Source: Duodenibacillus intestinigallinarum (GTDB lineage: Bacteria > Pseudomonadota > Gammaproteobacteria > Burkholderiales > Burkholderiaceae_F). Taken from it: a stretch of DNA of 64,000 nucleotides. Shown in pieces: positions 26,469 to 35,283 of the stretch. The number at the start of each line of letters is the position of its first letter. Position 1 is the stretch's first letter. Under the pieces are notes generated by a model. That model did not search any database. It was given only the letters and a program-made list of their open reading frames with translations, and was not told the DNA's origin. Both the position numbers and the translations under genes were made by a program. The stretch is taken from the NCBI GenBank assembly GCA_019117105.1, contig DXAH01000050.1:82419-146418 (forward strand), written 5' to 3'.

Positions 26469-27245
26469 TTAGCCGAAACGACCGTTGACGTAGTCGCGGG
26501 TACGAACGTTGGCGGCGTTATTAAAGATCGTGTCTGTATCGTCGAACTCAATGAGCTTGCCCATGAAGAAGAACGCGGTCTTGTCCGACACGCGGGCGGC
26601 CTGCTGCATGTTGTGAGTCACGATGACGATGCACAGGGACTGCTTGAGTTCCAGGATGCTTTCTTCCACGCGCTGCGTGGCAATCGGGTCCAGAGCGCTG
26701 CAGGGTTCGTCCATCAGGAGCACTTCGGGTTCCACGGCCAGGGCGCGGGCGATGCAAAGACGCTGCTGTTGGCCGCCCGAAAGGCCCAGGGCACTCTCAT
26801 TGAGGCGGTCCTTGACTTCTTCCCAAAGCGCGGCACGGCGCAGACTTTCTTCGACCTTTTCGGCCAGAATCGAACGGCTGCTGATGCCCGCAACGCGCAG
26901 TCCGTAGGCGACGTTTTCAAAGATGGACTTTGGAAACGGCGTGGGCTTCTGAAAGACCATGCCCACGCGCTGGCGCAGCTGCACCACATCGTAGTTGGGA
27001 GCGTAGATGTCTTCTCCGTCCAGAAGAATCTTTCCTTTGAGCGTGGTGTCACAGATGAGTTCGTTCATGCGCGAGAGCGTGCGCAGGAAGGTCGACTTGC
27101 CGCAGCCCGAAGGACCGATCAGTGCGGTGACTTCGTGATTGCGGAATTCCAGGTTGATATCAAACAGCGTTTGGGTGTTTTCGTAGCTGAAATCGACGTG
27201 TTCGGCACGGATTTTGATTTCGTTTTTGGGTTCGGAAACGTTCAT
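26469..27245 (-). CDS. pstB: Phosphate ABC transporter ATP-binding protein
   Basis: ATPase of the high-affinity phosphate importer PstSCAB. The ATG at 27245 gives 258 residues (MNVSEPKNEIKI). Walker A GPSGCGKST, signature LSGGQQQRLCIARAL, Walker B VLLMDEPCSALDP and switch VTHNMQQAAR are intact. Unusually, it is transcribed away from pstS, pstC and pstA, from its own Pho-box promoter, and no phoU follows. Confidence 0.96.
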   Translation of the reverse strand: MNVSEPKNEIKIRAEHVDFSYENTQTLFDINLEFRNHEVTALIGPSGCGKSTFLRTLSRMNELICDTTLKGKILLDGEDIYAPNYDVVQLRQRVGMVFQKPTPFPKSIFENVAYGLRVAGISSRSILAEKVEESLRRAALWEEVKDRLNESALGLSGGQQQRLCIARALAVEPEVLLMDEPCSALDPIATQRVEESILELKQSLCIVIVTHNMQQAARVSDKTAFFFMGKLIEFDDTDTIFNNAANVRTRDYVNGRFG

Positions 27246-27384
27246 TTTTTTCAATTCGTATGGGCAGAAGAAATACGCAGAGGGCGGACGAGAGGTTGCA
27301 CTCTGTCGAGGCGCGCGAAGCACTTTCTTTCTTGCGCGGCAGGCGGATCGTAGGCAGGAAACGTGACTGTTTGATTCGTTTTTG

Positions 27385-27402
27385 ATGACAGTTTGATGAC
27401 AA
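27385..27402 (-). promoter_or_regulatory. Pho box for pstB
   Basis: On the minus strand TTGTCAT-CAAA-CTGTCAT: two 7-bp PhoB repeats spaced by 4 bp, nearly consensus. It ends 139 bp before the pstB start. Confidence 0.85.
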
Positions 27403-27419
27403 GGACAAAAAAGATTTTG

Positions 27420-27437
27420 CTGTCATCAAATCGTCAT
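27420..27437 (+). promoter_or_regulatory. Pho box for pstSCA
   Basis: CTGTCAT-CAAA-TCGTCAT, again two 7-bp repeats with a 4-bp spacer. An in-phase half-site TTGTCAC lies at 27453-27459, so several PhoB dimers may bind side by side. The pstS start is 166 bp downstream. Confidence 0.85.
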
Positions 27438-27603
27438 AAAACGTTCGCTTGTTTGTCACAAACGACGTTCAGCATTGCGGTTCTGAAAAGCGCCGAAGAG
27501 AAAATTTTCGAAGGTCGGACTTCCGTCGACGTTGGGGCGCTGACAAATCAGGAAGTCAAAGCAGACCTTCACTCATTGAATTGCAATGAAGGAAAAAACG
27601 CAA

Positions 27604-28407
27604 ATGTTCAAGAAACTCTGCCTTACCGCTGCGATGGTTGCCGCTGCGGCCACCTCTTTTGCCGGTGATCTGGTCATCAACGGTTCCACGACGGTTCTGC
27701 CTGTGGTTCAGAAGGCCACCGAAGTCTTTGCTAAGACCAATCCGGATGTGCACATCGCTCTTTCGGGCGGCGGCTCCGGCAACGGCGTCAAGGCACTGAT
27801 TGACGGTCTCACCAACATCGCCATGAGTTCGCGCGATATCAAGGCGAGCGAAGTCAAGCTTGCCGAACAGCGCGGCGTCAAGCCCTATCGTACGGCCGTT
27901 GCAGTTGACGCCATCGTCCCGGTTGTCAACAACGCCAACACGGTGAAGGATCTTACGCAGGAACAACTCAAGGCCGTTTTCGAAGGCAAGATCCGCAACT
28001 GGAAGGAAGTCGGCGGCAAGGACGCCCCGATCGTTGTGGTGAGCCGCGACTCGAGCTCGGGCACGTTTGAAACCTGGGAATCCCTCGTGATGAAGGGTGC
28101 ACGTGTGACCCCGCGCGCTCTGCTGCAGACCTCCAACGGCACGGTGGTGCAGACGGTGGCTAAGAATGTGAACGCCATTGGTTATATCGGCATCGGCTAC
28201 CTCGACAAGCAGACCAAGCCTCTGACGCTCGGCGGCAAGGTCGCTACGGCTGAAGCCGCCAAGACCAAGGAATGGCCGCTTTCCCGCGAACTGTACTTCT
28301 TCACCAACGGTGCTCCGAATGGTGACGCCAAGGCCTTTACAGACTTCGTCGTGTCTCCTGCCGGCCAGAAGATTGTTCAGGAAACCGGGTTCGTTCCTCT
28401 GAAGTAA
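27604..28407 (+). CDS. pstS: Phosphate-binding periplasmic protein
   Basis: Captures phosphate in the periplasm. The start at 27604 has AAGGA about 10 bases upstream and gives a signal peptide (MFKKLCLTAAMV...SFA), 267 residues in total. Phosphate-contact stretches INGSTTVLPV, SGGGSGNG, SSRDI and RDSSSGTFETW are clear. It leads pstSCA; pstC follows after 98 bp. Confidence 0.95.
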   Translation: MFKKLCLTAAMVAAAATSFAGDLVINGSTTVLPVVQKATEVFAKTNPDVHIALSGGGSGNGVKALIDGLTNIAMSSRDIKASEVKLAEQRGVKPYRTAVAVDAIVPVVNNANTVKDLTQEQLKAVFEGKIRNWKEVGGKDAPIVVVSRDSSSGTFETWESLVMKGARVTPRALLQTSNGTVVQTVAKNVNAIGYIGIGYLDKQTKPLTLGGKVATAEAAKTKEWPLSRELYFFTNGAPNGDAKAFTDFVVSPAGQKIVQETGFVPLK

Positions 28408-28505
28408 TTTAGAAATGAACATCGTCTGCCGGCCTCGAACGTGCGGCAACAGCTCACCTCGAGTTGCCGCACGAAAGAAGCCGGCGGCTCATAAAGAGGC
28501 CCATA

Positions 28506-29384
28506 ATGCGTTATGACTTTAGAGAAAAGGCTGTCGAAGGCGGATTAGCCGCTTTGGCCTTGCTCTCGCTTGCCGTGCTCGCAGGCATTGTGTTTTATCT
28601 GTTTCGTGAAGGCCTTCCGGTGTTTGCCAGCACCGGCTTTCTCGACTTCGTCTTCGGAACCGATTGGTATCCGGTCGGCGATCAGCCCGACTTTGAAATC
28701 GGTTCTCTGATTGCCGGTTCGCTTGCCGTGACCTTCCTGGCAAGCCTGTTTGCGGTTCCGCTCGGATTGATGACGGCCGCCTACCTCTCGGAAGTGGCTG
28801 CCAATACTACGCGCCGTATCATCAAGCCTTTTATTGAACTGCTTGCTGCGTTGCCCTCTGTCGTGATCGGCTTCATCGGCATGGTGCTCGTTGCGCCCTG
28901 GTTGCAGAACACGCTCGGCATCGCCACTGGTTTGAATCTTTTCAATGCGGCATTGATGCTCGCCTTCATGGCTGTTCCCACGATCTGCTCGATTGCGGAA
29001 GACGCTCTGCACGCCGTACCTCGTTCACTGAAGGACGCTTCGCTTGCGCTCGGTGCTACGCCCTGGGAAACGCTCAAGAACGTGACCTTCCCGTATGCAC
29101 TCTCGGGCGTCGGTACCGCCGTGATGCTCGGCATGTCCCGCGCGCTCGGTGAAACGATGGTCGTATTGATGGTCGCCGGCGGTGCCGCCATTGTGCCCGA
29201 ATCGATCTTTGACCCGATCCGTCCGATGCCCGCTTCGATTGCCGCCGAAATGGCAGAAGCTCCCTTCGGCAGTCCCCATTACCACGCTTTGTTTGCAACC
29301 GGCATTGCGCTTTTCGTGATGACCTTCATCTTCAACGCGATCGCCTTCCGCCTGGCGCAGAAGTACAAGACGCCCGCCGTGTGA
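28506..29384 (+). CDS. pstC: Phosphate ABC transporter permease PstC
   Basis: Inner-membrane permease of 292 residues with about six membrane helices. I chose the ATG at 28506 (AAGAGG 7 bases upstream; MRYDFREKAVEGG). The EAA-type loop facing PstB is DALHAVPRSLKDASLALGAT. Works with PstA. Confidence 0.94.
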   Translation: MRYDFREKAVEGGLAALALLSLAVLAGIVFYLFREGLPVFASTGFLDFVFGTDWYPVGDQPDFEIGSLIAGSLAVTFLASLFAVPLGLMTAAYLSEVAANTTRRIIKPFIELLAALPSVVIGFIGMVLVAPWLQNTLGIATGLNLFNAALMLAFMAVPTICSIAEDALHAVPRSLKDASLALGATPWETLKNVTFPYALSGVGTAVMLGMSRALGETMVVLMVAGGAAIVPESIFDPIRPMPASIAAEMAEAPFGSPHYHALFATGIALFVMTFIFNAIAFRLAQKYKTPAV

Positions 29385-29411
29385 TGCATTTGAATTAAGG
29401 AAAAGCAAAAA

Positions 29412-30311
29412 ATGAATCAGCAACAAAGCATTTGCAGTCAGGCTCGCGAAAAGACTCGCGCCAAGCGCGCGGCCACGCAGGTTTTCTCTTTCTTCACGCT
29501 GCGTGCGGCCGCCTTCGTCAATTGCGCTGCTCTCGTGATCGCCTGCGTCTTTCTGTTTGTCAACGGCATCGGCGCACTCGACATTGAGTTCGTGCTCGAT
29601 TCGCCGCGTGAAATGATGACTTCGGGCGGCGTGTTCCCGTGCCTTGTGGGTACGTTTCTGCTAGCCGCCGGCGCCATCGCTATTGCACTGCCCTTTGGCG
29701 TTGCCTGTGCTGTCTGGCTCAATGAATACGGTAAGCAAGGGCCGGTGGTCGATATCGTTCGTCTGTCGGTTGCCAACCTTGCCGGCGTTCCTTCGATTGT
29801 GTTCGGTCTGTTCGGTTTGGCCTTCTTCGTGACGGCCCTGGGCTTTAACGTGAGTCTGCTCTCCGGCATCCTCACACTGGCTGTTCTTACTCTGCCCGTG
29901 ATCATCAACACAACCGAAGAAGCCCTCAAGCAGGTGCCCCGATCCTGGCGCGACGCGAGTCTTGCATTGGGCGCCACCAAGAGCCAGACGATCGGCCGCA
30001 TCGTGCTGCCCTCGGCTCTGCCCGGCATTCTGACCGGTGCGATTCTGGCTGTGGCACGTGCCGCAGGCGAAACCAGCGCCGTGATGTTTACCGCCGCTGT
30101 TTTCTATACGCCGAAACTGCCTGAGAGCGTTTGGAGCTCGGTGATGGCGTTGCCCTACCACATGTACGTGCTTGCAACGGCCGGTACCGAAATTGAAAAG
30201 ACTCGCCCGATGCAGTACGGTACGGGGCTGCTCTTGGTTGTCCTCGTGTTTGCCATGAACCTGATTGCCATCTTGATCCGCGACAAGATGCAGAAAAAGC
30301 GCCTGGCCTAA
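29412..30311 (+). CDS. pstA: Phosphate ABC transporter permease PstA
   Basis: Second permease of the phosphate importer, 299 residues, about six membrane helices. The EAA loop is TEEALKQVPRSWRDASLALG. It follows pstC by 27 bp and ends the plus-strand operon at a strong terminator. Confidence 0.94.
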   Translation: MNQQQSICSQAREKTRAKRAATQVFSFFTLRAAAFVNCAALVIACVFLFVNGIGALDIEFVLDSPREMMTSGGVFPCLVGTFLLAAGAIAIALPFGVACAVWLNEYGKQGPVVDIVRLSVANLAGVPSIVFGLFGLAFFVTALGFNVSLLSGILTLAVLTLPVIINTTEEALKQVPRSWRDASLALGATKSQTIGRIVLPSALPGILTGAILAVARAAGETSAVMFTAAVFYTPKLPESVWSSVMALPYHMYVLATAGTEIEKTRPMQYGTGLLLVVLVFAMNLIAILIRDKMQKKRLA

Positions 30312-30361
30312 TTCGACACAGACGCTTGACGTAAAGAACACCTGTTTGAGCACGGGTGCCC

Positions 30362-30408
30362 GGCCGGACGGAAGCTTTTATGGGCAGCTTCTGTCCGGCC
30401 ACTTTTTT
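30362..30408 (+). terminator. Terminator after pstSCA
   Basis: A 14-bp stem from GGCCGGAC...GAAGC to GCTTC...GTCCGGCC with one G-T pair, 11-base loop, then a run of six T. Confidence 0.93.
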
Positions 30409-30413
30409 GGCTT

Positions 30414-31346
30414 TTAGGCGGGCATTTCTTCGCCGTAGGTCGCCTTGTAGCGATCGGCAATCTGCTCCTTGGTTGGAGCGTAGTTCTGAGCGCCTGTCTT
30501 TTCGACCTTGAACGAGCCCATGACGGAAGCCAGACGCAACGTCTGTTCCCAGCTCCAGCCCTTGGAAAGGCCGTAGAGCAGACCGCCGCGGTAGGCGTCA
30601 CCCGCACCGACCGGGTCCACAGCGTTGGGCACGCGGCAGGCGGGAACCGTGATTTCCTTGCCTTCGGTCCAAACCGTCGATCCCTTTTCTCCGTAGGTGA
30701 CGATCAGAGCCTTGACGAGATCAGCGATTTCGTCGGTGGTCAGAAGCGTGGCGCGCTTAATGAGTTCAAGCTCATAAGCCGAGGCGGCCAGATACGTGGT
30801 CTTGCTGATTAGTTCACGGATTTCGTCGCCAGAGAGAATCGAGATGGCCTGGCCGATGTCGAAGATCACCGGAATGTTGCGCGAGAAGCATTCGTTCATG
30901 CGCTGAATCACGGCTTCCTTGCCGTCGGGAGCAACGAGAGCCAAACCGATTTCGCCTTCAGGGAAAGCCGCTTCATGAGAGCGGGACATGGCACCCGGGT
31001 TAAACGTAGCAAGCTGCGAACCGGTCTTGTCGGTTGTTACAAAGCACTGAGCCGTAAAGACGTCGTTGAATTTGGCCACCGAGGTTTCGATTTCCAGCTG
31101 TTCAAAACGGTAAAGATAGTCGGAACCGTCGGTACCCACGGCGCCGGTGACGACGGGATGGCCGCCGAGCAACTTGAGCGCATACGCGATGTTGGCGGCG
31201 CATCCGCCGTAGTTGCGCGTCATGGAGTCGGTGACGAAGGTGAGATTGATGTGGTCAAGACTTTCGCGTACGAGGTGATCGCTGAAGCGTCCGCCATAGG
31301 AAAGAATGTTGTCGTAAGCGATCGAGCCGCTGATCATGATGCGCAT
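30414..31346 (-). CDS. PfkB family carbohydrate/nucleoside kinase
   Basis: Ribokinase-fold sugar or nucleoside kinase of 310 residues. The N-terminal glycine pair NYGGCAANIAYALKLLGG and the C-terminal signature DPVGAGDAYRGGLLYG with the catalytic Asp are present. The adenosine-kinase-like member of this family often sits near prmA and accC in Burkholderiales; substrate not certain (adenosine, inosine or a sugar). Two close ATGs (31346, 31337) are possible starts. Confidence 0.85.
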   Translation of the reverse strand: MRIMISGSIAYDNILSYGGRFSDHLVRESLDHINLTFVTDSMTRNYGGCAANIAYALKLLGGHPVVTGAVGTDGSDYLYRFEQLEIETSVAKFNDVFTAQCFVTTDKTGSQLATFNPGAMSRSHEAAFPEGEIGLALVAPDGKEAVIQRMNECFSRNIPVIFDIGQAISILSGDEIRELISKTTYLAASAYELELIKRATLLTTDEIADLVKALIVTYGEKGSTVWTEGKEITVPACRVPNAVDPVGAGDAYRGGLLYGLSKGWSWEQTLRLASVMGSFKVEKTGAQNYAPTKEQIADRYKATYGEEMPA

Positions 31347-31540
31347 GATGAACCTCGTGATTTTTTAAGTTTTCAAATAAAAAGCAAAGGCGCGAAAAGG
31401 TGCGTCTGTATTGGATTTCACTGATTCTAGCAAGGCCTCTCAGCATTGCAGGTTTTTTCCCAGTGACAGCAAGGCATCGATAACGGAGAGACGACTTGTT
31501 TTTCAGGTGGTGTCGGCCGTCCGACGCAGACAAAGACAAC

Positions 31541-31572
31541 AAAAGGCAACACGGTCGCGCGTGTTGCCTTTT
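31541..31572 (-). terminator. Terminator after the acc-prmA operon
   Basis: Perfect 13-bp stem AAAAGGCAACACG/CGTGTTGCCTTTT with a 6-base loop in the spacer behind prmA. The T-rich arm is symmetric, so it may act on both strands. Confidence 0.85.
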
Positions 31573-31624
31573 GCAAACGGACTCTGCAAGACCGGACGGT
31601 CTATATCTCGAAACGCGTAATGTG

Positions 31625-32527
31625 TCAGGCGTGTCGCTGTCCTGCGATACAAACCCAGCCGTCTTCTTCTCTCCAAACGGAAAGTTCGACGTTCGGATCC
31701 GTCTTGCGGTACACCTCAATCACTTCCTCGGCCTGACGGGCCAGAACGCCCGAGAGCACGAGACGGCCGCCGGGCGCCACGCGGCCAAGCAGGGCCGGAG
31801 CGAGTACCTTGAGAGGGTTGGAAAGGATGTTGGCGACAACCAAGGAATAGCGATCGGCGGGCAAATCCCCCGGCAACACAAACTTGGCCGTCACTTCATT
31901 GTGTTCGGCGTTGAAGGCCGCGCTTTCAACGGCCTGCGGATCAATGTCGGTACCGGTGACGTTGGCTGCGCCGAGTTTGGCGGCGGCGATGGCGAGAATA
32001 CCTGTGCCGCAGCCGTAGTCAAGGACCGTATCGGCGCTCGTGACGTGAGTATCGAGCCACTGCAGACAAAGATGCGTCGTCGGATGAGAGCCCGTACCGA
32101 AGGCCACGCCCGGATCGAGTCGGATATTGATGGCTTCGCTTGAGGGTGGCTCATGCCAGCTCGGAACGATCCAGAGTCGGTCGCTTACCTTTACCGGGGA
32201 GAACTGAGCCTGCGTGATGCGCACCCAGTCTTCGTCGGGTACCGTCGTATCGGACTTCACGACCGGTGTTTCGATGCCGAGCGCCTTAGCGGCGATGGCG
32301 GCGGCCTGAGAGGCGTCGAACGCATCGTCGGCAAGCACGGAAACGATGGAGCGGTTCCAGGCGAAAGTATCGGGTTCGGTGCCCGGTTCGCCGTAAAGCG
32401 GCTTCTCATCGGGGCTGCCAAGATCGGCATCCTCGATCGAAACGCTCATGGCGCCCGCATCCATCATCATGTCGGCGAAGTCTTCGGCCGAGCGCTCCAG
32501 ACACAAAAATTTAATTTCACGCAGCAT
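31625..32527 (-). CDS. prmA: Ribosomal protein L11 methyltransferase
   Basis: Trimethylates L11 with SAM. The ATG at 32527 gives 300 residues (MLREIKFLCLERSAED) and overlaps the accC stop by 11 bp, which points to coupling. The SAM motif is VLDYGCGTGILAIAAAKLGA and the catalytic loop VVANILSNPL follows. AFGTGSHPTT is the PrmA hallmark. Confidence 0.95.
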   Translation of the reverse strand: MLREIKFLCLERSAEDFADMMMDAGAMSVSIEDADLGSPDEKPLYGEPGTEPDTFAWNRSIVSVLADDAFDASQAAAIAAKALGIETPVVKSDTTVPDEDWVRITQAQFSPVKVSDRLWIVPSWHEPPSSEAINIRLDPGVAFGTGSHPTTHLCLQWLDTHVTSADTVLDYGCGTGILAIAAAKLGAANVTGTDIDPQAVESAAFNAEHNEVTAKFVLPGDLPADRYSLVVANILSNPLKVLAPALLGRVAPGGRLVLSGVLARQAEEVIEVYRKTDPNVELSVWREEDGWVCIAGQRHA

Positions 32528-33899
32528 TTTTGATGTCCTTGTCTTTGTGCATTGCAACCCACTCGGCCATGCGCTCTTCCAAGTAATGGATGCTGGTGCC
32601 GCCTTGATTGAAGCGACTGTCGCTCATGATCAGACGGTGCAGATCGATGTTGGTGTTGATGCCTTCGACAAGAGTTTCCGAAAGAGCCACGCGCATGCGG
32701 GCCAGCGCTTCGTCACGCGTTTCACCGTAGGCGATGAGCTTGCCGATCATGCTGTCGTAGTACGGGGGCACCGTGTAGCCGGCGTAGACGTGGCTGTCGA
32801 GACGGATGCCGGGACCGCCGGGCATATGCCAGCGAGTCACCTTGCTGGGAGACGGACGGAAGGTAAAGCCGTCTTCGGCGTTGATGCGACATTCGATGGC
32901 GGCGCCTTTAAGAACAATGTCGCGCTGCTTGAGGCGCAGACGTTCGCCTGTGGCGATGCGGATCTGTTCGGCGATGATGTCAACGCCCGTCACCCATTCG
33001 GTCACGGGGTGTTCAACTTGCACACGGGTGTTCATTTCGATGAAATAGAACTCGCCGTTTTCATACAGAAATTCGAACGTACCGGCGCCGCGATAGCCGA
33101 TGCGGCGACAGGCTTCCGTGCAGCGTGCACCGAGTTTTTCGATGAGCTTGCGAGGAATGCCGGGGGCGGGAGACTCTTCCACAACCTTCTGATTACGGCG
33201 CTGCATGGAGCAGTCGCGTTCGCCCAGATAGATGGCGTTCTGGAAGTTGTCCGAGAGCACTTGAATTTCGATGTGGCGCGGATTTTCCAAGAACTTTTCC
33301 AGATAGACTTTGTCTGAGCCGAATGCGGCATTGGCCTCCGTCTTCGTCATGTTGACCGAGGTCAGCAGCGCAGCTTCGGTACGCACCACGCGCATGCCGC
33401 GACCGCCGCCGCCCGCGCTCGCCTTGATGAGCACGGGGTAGCCGACTTCGCGGGCAATGCGAAGAATTTCCTTCGGATCATCGGGCAGAGCACCGTCGCT
33501 GCCGGGAACGCAGGGAACGCCCGCATCGATCATCGCCTTTTTGGCGTTGACCTTGTCGCCCATCAGACGGATCGTGTCGCCGCGCGGACCGATGAAGGCA
33601 AAGCCGCTTTTCTCAACGCGATCGGCAAAGTCGGCGTTTTCCGACAGAAAGCCGTAACCGGGGTGAATGGCTTCAGCGTCCGTGACTTCGGCTGCAGAAA
33701 TGATAGCCGGGATGTTGAGATAGCTTTGGGAGGACTGAGCCGGGCCGATGCAGACGCTTTCGTCGGCAAGGCGCACGTACATGGCATCAGCGTCGGCCGT
33801 CGAATGCACGACGACCGTCTTGATGCCCATGGCGCGGCAGGCCCGCTGAATGCGCAGGGCGATTTCCCCGCGATTTGCGATAAGTATTTTTCCGAACAT
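32517..33899 (-). CDS. accC: Acetyl-CoA carboxylase, biotin carboxylase subunit
   Basis: ATP-dependent carboxylation of the biotin on AccB, first step of fatty acid synthesis. The 460 residues open with FGKILIANRGEIALRIQRAC; the ATP-grasp glycine loop KASAGGGGRGMRVV and the catalytic segment EMNTRVQVEHPVTE are intact. Operon accB-accC-prmA. Confidence 0.97.
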   Translation of the reverse strand: MFGKILIANRGEIALRIQRACRAMGIKTVVVHSTADADAMYVRLADESVCIGPAQSSQSYLNIPAIISAAEVTDAEAIHPGYGFLSENADFADRVEKSGFAFIGPRGDTIRLMGDKVNAKKAMIDAGVPCVPGSDGALPDDPKEILRIAREVGYPVLIKASAGGGGRGMRVVRTEAALLTSVNMTKTEANAAFGSDKVYLEKFLENPRHIEIQVLSDNFQNAIYLGERDCSMQRRNQKVVEESPAPGIPRKLIEKLGARCTEACRRIGYRGAGTFEFLYENGEFYFIEMNTRVQVEHPVTEWVTGVDIIAEQIRIATGERLRLKQRDIVLKGAAIECRINAEDGFTFRPSPSKVTRWHMPGGPGIRLDSHVYAGYTVPPYYDSMIGKLIAYGETRDEALARMRVALSETLVEGINTNIDLHRLIMSDSRFNQGGTSIHYLEERMAEWVAMHKDKDIKNAA

Positions 33900-33924
33900 G
33901 GTTCAGGCGTCAGAAGCAGGATTA

Positions 33925-34392
33925 TCAAGCGATCACAAAAAGCGGTTGGCCGAATTCAACCGGCTGACCGTTTTCGACGAGGATTTCCTTGATGACGCCG
34001 TCGTATTCGGTTTCGATTTCGTTGAGAAGCTTCATGGCTTCGATGATGCAAACCGTGTCGCCGGCTTTGACCTTCTGGCCAACGTCGGCAAAGGGCTTGG
34101 CACCGGGGCTCGGTGCGCGATAGAACGTGCCGACCATAGGCGAATTGATGGTGCGGGTGTCTTCAGCGGCAACAGGAGCGGCGGCAGGTTCGGCTGCGAC
34201 AGCCGGAGCGGCTGCGGGAGCTGCGGAGGCAACCACAGGCGTGGCAATCACGGCGGGAGCTGCTGCGGCCACGGGGGCGGCACCGACGCGGTTGACGATT
34301 TTGACGCGATCGTCGCCTTCGGTGATTTCGAGTTCGGCAACGCCGCTTTCGCTAACGAGATCAATCAGTGTTTTAAGTTTGCGAAGATCCAT
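33925..34392 (-). CDS. accB: Biotin carboxyl carrier protein
   Basis: Carries the biotin of acetyl-CoA carboxylase. An N-terminal helix (LRKLKTLIDLVSESG) is followed by a long Ala/Pro linker (about 45-80) and the biotinyl domain with the biotin lysine in CIIEAMKLLNEIE. The 155 residues are normal. First gene of its operon, 25 bp before accC. No aroQ lies upstream as it does in many relatives. Confidence 0.96.
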   Translation of the reverse strand: MDLRKLKTLIDLVSESGVAELEITEGDDRVKIVNRVGAAPVAAAAPAVIATPVVASAAPAAAPAVAAEPAAAPVAAEDTRTINSPMVGTFYRAPSPGAKPFADVGQKVKAGDTVCIIEAMKLLNEIETEYDGVIKEILVENGQPVEFGQPLFVIA

Positions 34393-34606
34393 GATGTACG
34401 CTCTGGATAGATAAAACGGTGAGAAGCAGGAAGTTCGAAAATACAGTGCTTAAAGCGTTTCCTGCGGCAAACAAGCTCTGATTTAGTAGCCTATTTGCGG
34501 ATTATGCGCCCAATTGCGCTTAATTCCTACTAGTTTTGGCGCATCTTGGGCTATCTTTTTGCCCAGGTTGGTACCGCATTGTAGATAGAAAAAGATCAAA
34601 GAAGCG

Positions 34607-34628
34607 AAAAATCATCCTCACGGATGAT
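34607..34628 (-). terminator. Terminator behind the 34.6-35.3 kb gene
   Basis: Perfect 7-bp stem ATCATCC/GGATGAT with a four-base loop, followed on the minus strand by TTTT; just after the stop at 34635. Confidence 0.8.
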
Positions 34629-34634
34629 CCTTGG

Positions 34635-35282
34635 TTACGAATTTGCACGATTTTGGAGTACTTTTTGAAGATTTTCGGCGCTGATGCGTCCTTCGGCTTC
34701 CCAATCGGCCTGATATTCGTCCTTTTCGCCGCGAGCGGGGTTGCTGCGGGACAAATGGGGCTCCAGAACGTCAATGCGAATGGCTTCCATGGCACCCTGC
34801 CATGGGATGACAAACCCCATTGATTCGTTGGCGCGTGCAAAGGCGCTTGCCTGCGGGTCGAGCGCTTCGAGCTCATATCCCTCATCCATCAAGACAGCCA
34901 ACAGAGACTTAACGTCGTCGGTAAAGACTTCCAGGCAGATCGGAGAGTCTTCCGTGGCCGCCCCGTTTAAAACTGAGCCGGTGAGGTAGGCTTCAAACCC
35001 CCGGAGGCTTTCGAGAACCGAAAGGGCAAGTTTGCGTTTGCAAAAAAGCGTTTGTGCGTGGCCTTCGGGATCAAAAAGCGCAAAATGCGCGCGCACGGCC
35101 GTTTCAATCTCATCGGAAGCGGGAAGTGCGTTGCCCGGAAGCGATCTCGGGCCTCCACACTCCTCAATGGCGCGGGATCGAGCGGCTGACCACGACATGC
35201 CTGAGTCGACGATGAGGGCGGCTATACGCTGAGCGAGTTCAATGCGTGTGCGCGAAGCCTCGTTGGCAAACTCAAAGACCAT
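34635..35282 (-). CDS. Conserved hypothetical protein, possibly nucleotidyltransferase-like
   Basis: A soluble, acidic protein of 215 residues without signal or membrane segment. I do not recognise it firmly. The middle section (AYLTGSVLNGAATEDSPICLEVFTD) loosely recalls the G-S-x-A-x-G-x-A...S-D-I-D-L pattern of minimal nucleotidyltransferases, but the Asp pair is not clean, so activity is doubtful. It begins 1 bp after the DUF3426 gene stop, which implies cotranslation with that gene. The weak resemblance is the only functional hint. Confidence 0.5.
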   Translation of the reverse strand: MVFEFANEASRTRIELAQRIAALIVDSGMSWSAARSRAIEECGGPRSLPGNALPASDEIETAVRAHFALFDPEGHAQTLFCKRKLALSVLESLRGFEAYLTGSVLNGAATEDSPICLEVFTDDVKSLLAVLMDEGYELEALDPQASAFARANESMGFVIPWQGAMEAIRIDVLEPHLSRSNPARGEKDEYQADWEAEGRISAENLQKVLQNRANS

Positions 35283-35283
35283 G

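Larger units (their letters stand above)
27246..27603. other. Divergent pstB/pstS regulatory region
   Basis: A 358-bp region without a gene. It holds two Pho boxes facing opposite ways 17 bp apart (27385-27402 and 27420-27437), with a further TTGTCAC half-site at 27453-27459 in 11-bp phase with the second box. The rest is presumably the two promoters and a long pstS leader. Confidence 0.75.
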
